A stretch of 8,950 nucleotides of DNA from VFMC01 sp031404435 (GTDB lineage Bacteria > Actinomycetota > Acidimicrobiia > Acidimicrobiales > Ilumatobacteraceae), in assembly GCA_031404435.1 (NCBI GenBank), contig JANNHO010000215.1, positions 1 to 8,950 on the forward strand, given 5' to 3'. Under the pieces are notes generated by a model that saw only the letters and a program-made list of their open reading frames with translations, did no database searches and was not told where the DNA came from. A program made the position numbers and the translations under genes. Position 1 is the stretch's first letter. Every line of letters starts with the position of its first letter. Below, one piece after another: positions 6,790 through 8,950 of the stretch.

Positions 6790-7554
6790 TCAGATCGGTG
6801 CGACCACCGCTGTTGCATCGACGACGGGGCCCAGCACGGAACGCACTGCCGCGGCACGTCCGTCGACAGTGGTGGCGTAGGTGATCTCGGTGAGTGTGCC
6901 CGCGTTGACGACCACCGTCAGGCTCGCATCGCCGCTGCCCGGGATGCCGAGCGATGTTGCTGGAACCGTGACCGACAGGGTGGTGTTGGTGCCGTCGCTG
7001 CTGAGCGCGGTGACGGCCGTGGGTGTGCGCAGAGCGCCGATCGGGTCGGTCGTGCCCGGTGCCGTATCGAGGGCTTCCCATTCGCCGCCCTCGGGGAACA
7101 CCCAACTGGCGACAGGGGTGATGACGTAGGCCACGCTTCCTCCGCTGGCCCAGACCGAGAGCCGAGTGCCGTCGCCGACACGGTCGCCGGCGGCGACGAG
7201 CACTTCTGCTCCGTCGACGGTGACGTTGGTGTCGAAATGGTAGGTGGCGGAGAGGCTGTCGAGCGCCTGAGACAGCAGTGCCGGGCCGTCGACCGCCACG
7301 GGTGCCGCGCTCGTGGGAGCGGGAGCGGTGGGTGGTGCTGTGGCCGCCGGTGTCAACACGGTCAGGGCCTCCGCTGTGCTTGGCGAACCTGACTCGACGG
7401 TGACGGCGGAGCTGAGTGCCGGGTTGGCCGCGGGACCCTCACCGCCGCTGCAGGCGGTGAGGGTCAACACGGCACCTACCGCTGCGGCGGCGACGAGCCG
7501 GCGAGGGCTCGTTGCCGCCGCAGCGAGAACCTGACGAGTGCTAGTCGCGGTCAT
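6790..7554 (-). CDS. Lipoprotein, possibly LprG/LppX-like
   Basis: A 254-residue exported lipoprotein. The signal peptide is residues 1-34 with Arg18-Arg19 (TSPRRLV, somewhat Tat-like), a hydrophobic stretch VAAAAVGAVLTLTA and a lipobox LTAC ending at Cys35. A Ser/Thr/Pro/Ala-rich linker runs to about 88. The rest (89-254) alternates short strands, with an opening helix (LLSQALDSLSATYHF), VAYVITPVASWVFPEGGEWE and a second beta-rich half. This pattern recalls LprG/LppX-type lipid-binding lipoproteins, but I cannot confirm the family. ATG 7554 is the only start that keeps the signal peptide. It lies inside the acidic-tail codons of the upstream gene (14-bp overlap) and has no obvious Shine-Dalgarno, so translational coupling is likely. 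The Get3-like pair follows 26 bp downstream. Confidence 0.82.
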   Translation of the reverse strand: MTATSTRQVLAAAATSPRRLVAAAAVGAVLTLTACSGGEGPAANPALSSAVTVESGSPSTAEALTVLTPAATAPPTAPAPTSAAPVAVDGPALLSQALDSLSATYHFDTNVTVDGAEVLVAAGDRVGDGTRLSVWASGGSVAYVITPVASWVFPEGGEWEALDTAPGTTDPIGALRTPTAVTALSSDGTNTTLSVTVPATSLGIPGSGDASLTVVVNAGTLTEITYATTVDGRAAAVRSVLGPVVDATAVVAPI

Positions 7555-8674
7555 CGCTGTCGCTGTCGCTCTTGTGCTCGTCGCTCTTGTCGCTCTTGCG
7601 CTCGTCGTGATCGTCGCCATCGTCGCCATCGTCGCTGTCGTCGTGATCGTCGCCATCGTCGCTGTCGTCGGACTCGTCGTCGGACTCGTCGTTCTGGTTC
7701 TTGTCACAGCGGATCTTCACATCGACTTTGATCCTGCGCTGACCGTCGCTCGAGTGGACCTTGATTGTGACTCGTTCACCCGTGGCGAAGCGCACCGTGA
7801 TCTTCTCGTCGCCTGCCTCAACCTGGGCATCGGGATGGGAGACGACCACGTTGCTGACGTTTCCTTCTGGGGAGACGACGTAGTCGATGCGGGCATCGCT
7901 GCCGTCACACAGCATCGCCTGCCAGAACTGCGGGCCTGTCGCCACCGCAGCGTCGACCTCGAGCGCCTTCAACTTGGACAACGACACCTGGACCTTGGCG
8001 CGGGTTTCGCCGTCATCGGTCTTCAGTTCGGCCTTGATCGTCAAGTACCTCGCCTGAATGCCGTTCACGAACTTGATCCGTACCTTGGCGACGCGCTTTG
8101 TTTCGTCGGCGTCATCGTCGCCGTGATCATCCTCGTCGGTCGAGTACTCCGTCGCGCCGACAACCGCAGTGGGGTCGTCGACGGTGACCCCGCTCACATC
8201 CGGGCCGCCGTCGAGTGTTCCGATGGTGAAGTTGACGGTGGTGGTGGTGCCCGTGTCGAACACGTCGCCGGACCAGATTCCGGCGCCGCTGACGGCTTCG
8301 AGGGAGCCGGCTTTGGCCTCAACTCGCTGGCCGCCATCGCGGGTCTTCACGACGACTTTCGCTGTGCCCGCATCGTTGACGAACGCGACCCGGTTCGGTT
8401 TGGAGTTTGTCTCCGTGAACCCGTCGGCCGGGTTCAACGTGATGCTCGCCAGCGAGCCGTCCGGCCCCGTTGCGACATCAATCGTCAACGCCACACCGAA
8501 AAGCGGCAGCGTGGTCGAGGTGGTCGCTGCGATCACTGGGGCAGCCGCGGGTACGACTGCTGCAGGATCAGACGTGGTAGTCGTATCCTCCGCTCTCGCC
8601 GGCGTAGCGGTCAACGCTGCGCCGAGTGCGGCGGCGATCAGGGCGGTCGTGACCTGTCGGGTTCGTGATCTCAT
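7541..8674 (-). CDS. Exported protein with polyacidic Asp/Ser-rich C-terminal tail, function unknown
   Basis: A 377-residue protein I do not recognise. The N-terminus is a classical signal peptide (hydrophobic TTALIAAALGAALTA) with likely cleavage after ARA at 28, then a Thr/Ala/Pro-rich linker to about 58. Residues 59-175 are beta-rich. An internal acidic patch (STDEDDHGDDDADE, 178-191) precedes a second beta-rich domain at about 194-323. Two cysteines (256, 323) may form a disulfide. Residues 324-377 are almost only Asp, Ser, Gly, Glu, Lys and His, about half of them Asp. Cation binding, for example Ca2+, is plausible but not shown. The ATG at 8674 is chosen for the signal peptide and for GGAG 7 bases upstream (8682-8685). 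It is the first gene of the four-gene minus-strand cluster and overlaps the lipoprotein start by 14 bp. Confidence 0.85.
   Translation of the reverse strand: MRSRTRQVTTALIAAALGAALTATPARAEDTTTTSDPAAVVPAAAPVIAATTSTTLPLFGVALTIDVATGPDGSLASITLNPADGFTETNSKPNRVAFVNDAGTAKVVVKTRDGGQRVEAKAGSLEAVSGAGIWSGDVFDTGTTTTVNFTIGTLDGGPDVSGVTVDDPTAVVGATEYSTDEDDHGDDDADETKRVAKVRIKFVNGIQARYLTIKAELKTDDGETRAKVQVSLSKLKALEVDAAVATGPQFWQAMLCDGSDARIDYVVSPEGNVSNVVVSHPDAQVEAGDEKITVRFATGERVTIKVHSSDGQRRIKVDVKIRCDKNQNDESDDESDDSDDGDDHDDSDDGDDGDDHDERKSDKSDEHKSDSDSDDRD
7545..7690 (-). repeat. Low-complexity GAC-rich repeat encoding the acidic tail
   Basis: The DNA is dominated on the plus strand by TCG/GTC triplets. It contains an exact 25-base direct repeat at 7602-7626 and 7638-7662 (period 36 bp, 12 codons), encoding repeated GDDHD-type blocks. 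The period is a multiple of three, so copy changes would alter tail length without breaking the frame. Confidence 0.75.
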
Positions 8675-8703
8675 GGGGTGGCTCCATCGCTGGCATCGGT
8701 GCG

Positions 8704-8718
8704 TCGCAACGGTTGCGA
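8704..8718. promoter_or_regulatory. 15-bp perfect palindrome upstream of the four-gene cluster, candidate operator
   Basis: TCGCAAC-G-GTTGCGA is a perfect inverted repeat 30-44 bases upstream of the ATG at 8674. It could be a repressor site or a small 5'-UTR stem. A CACGTG hexamer lies nearby at 8730-8735. I recognise no specific regulator for it. Confidence 0.4.
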
Positions 8719-8818
8719 ACGTGCCTGGACACGTGGATGATCGGCTGCGGGCTTGGTCGCGTGAGCGGTCTTGTCGGAGCCTTGCCAAACCGACCGCAGT
8801 GCGTAGCGCCGACAACCC

Positions 8819-8837
8819 TGCCAGACAGTTGCCAGAC
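8819..8837. repeat. TGCCAGAC direct repeat, 11-bp period
   Basis: TGCCAGAC occurs at 8819-8826 and 8830-8837, one helical turn apart, in the gap between the right-edge gene and the acidic-protein gene. It could be an activator or regulator half-site pair for the minus-strand cluster. There is no independent support. Confidence 0.35.
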
Positions 8838-8845
8838 GATTTGGG

Positions 8846-8950
8846 TCAGGGCAAGACGCCGGCGTGGGCGAGCGCCAAACGGATCAGGCGATCCTGACCG
8901 CCGGTCATGTCACGCCGCACCCGCTCGCTCACAGCGTCGGCGGGCGTGTA
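8846..8950 (-). CDS. C-terminal fragment of an unidentified minus-strand gene (5' truncated by window edge)
   Basis: Reading leftward from base 8950 the frame is open for 34 codons and stops at TGA (8846-8848). The product ends RLIRLALAHAGVLP, preceded by ADAVSERVRRDMTGGQ. Third positions are strongly G/C, as in the neighbours, so it is likely real coding sequence. The remainder lies outside the window and I do not recognise the family. A 171-bp gap separates it from the acidic-protein start, long enough for a separate promoter. Confidence 0.55.
   Translation of the reverse strand, partial: YTPADAVSERVRRDMTGGQDRLIRLALAHAGVLP

Noticed and set aside
6764..7105. N-terminal extension of Get3-like subunit 2
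   Set aside because: It lies over the lipoprotein gene in another frame and is Arg/His-rich. The family N-terminus starts right before the P-loop.
7545..7690. Possible CRISPR or regulatory direct-repeat array
   Set aside because: Repeats are triplet-based, lack spacers and are explained by an Asp-rich protein tail.
7555..7707. N-terminal extension of the lipoprotein frame (Thr/Met/Ala-rich)
   Set aside because: It is the out-of-frame reading of the acidic-tail repeat. The real start at 7554 gives a normal lipoprotein signal peptide.
7538..8668. Plus-strand 376-residue open frame beginning with a long Val/Ala/Ile/Leu-rich, membrane-like segment
   Set aside because: The hydrophobic run is the antisense reading of the GAC-rich acidic tail (GAC reads as GTC). 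The rest is antisense to a gene with a good signal peptide and start.
8169..8897. Plus-strand 242-residue open frame rich in Val/Ser/Thr
   Set aside because: It is antisense to the exported acidic protein and runs over the intergenic gap and the right-edge gene. Its codon positions do not fit a coding frame.

Overview
The window is high-GC DNA with strong G/C preference at third codon positions. It carries a Get3/ArsA-like ATPase pair of the kind seen in actinobacteria, a membrane-anchored L,D-transpeptidase, a lipoprotein with an LprG-like look, and a DinB-type protein that opens with a CPECGFD segment. Together these suggest an actinobacterium, plausibly of the Acidimicrobiia. That placement is inference from gene content, because no rRNA or other marker gene is present.

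Layout, left to right. Bases 1-762 (+) are the 3' end of a secreted or surface protein built from about 72-residue PEGA-like repeats, each with two conserved cysteines. Bases 763-914 hold three strong hairpins between convergent genes. On the minus strand, an acyl-CoA synthetase-type adenylating enzyme (2549 to 915) lies 73 bp downstream of an L,D-transpeptidase with a peptidoglycan-binding domain (3879 to 2623). A 230-bp divergent promoter region (3880-4109) separates these from a plus-strand DinB-like gene starting at 4110. That gene's 3' end appears frameshifted by a 5-bp tandem duplication, and its open frame runs on antisense into the next gene.

The right half is one minus-strand gene cluster with tight junctions. 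Its order is: exported protein with an extremely acidic C-terminal tail (8674 to 7541), lipoprotein (7554 to 6790, 14-bp overlap), Get3/ArsA-like ATPase subunit 2 (6763 to 5807, 26-bp gap), and Get3/ArsA-like ATPase subunit 1 (5810 to 4689, ATGA overlap). A 15-bp perfect palindrome lies just upstream of the first gene. The C-terminal 34 codons of a further minus-strand gene occupy the right edge.

The most notable observation is in the ATPase pair. Subunit 1 keeps the catalytic P-loop lysine but lacks the ParA/MinD/Get3 signature lysine. Subunit 2 keeps the signature lysine but has serine in place of the P-loop lysine. The losses are complementary, as expected for an obligate asymmetric heterodimer with one catalytic site, to which the second subunit would donate its lysine in trans. 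The coupling of this pair to two exported proteins, a lipoprotein and a polyacidic protein, suggests a membrane- or envelope-related role. No function for the whole cluster can be assigned from sequence alone.
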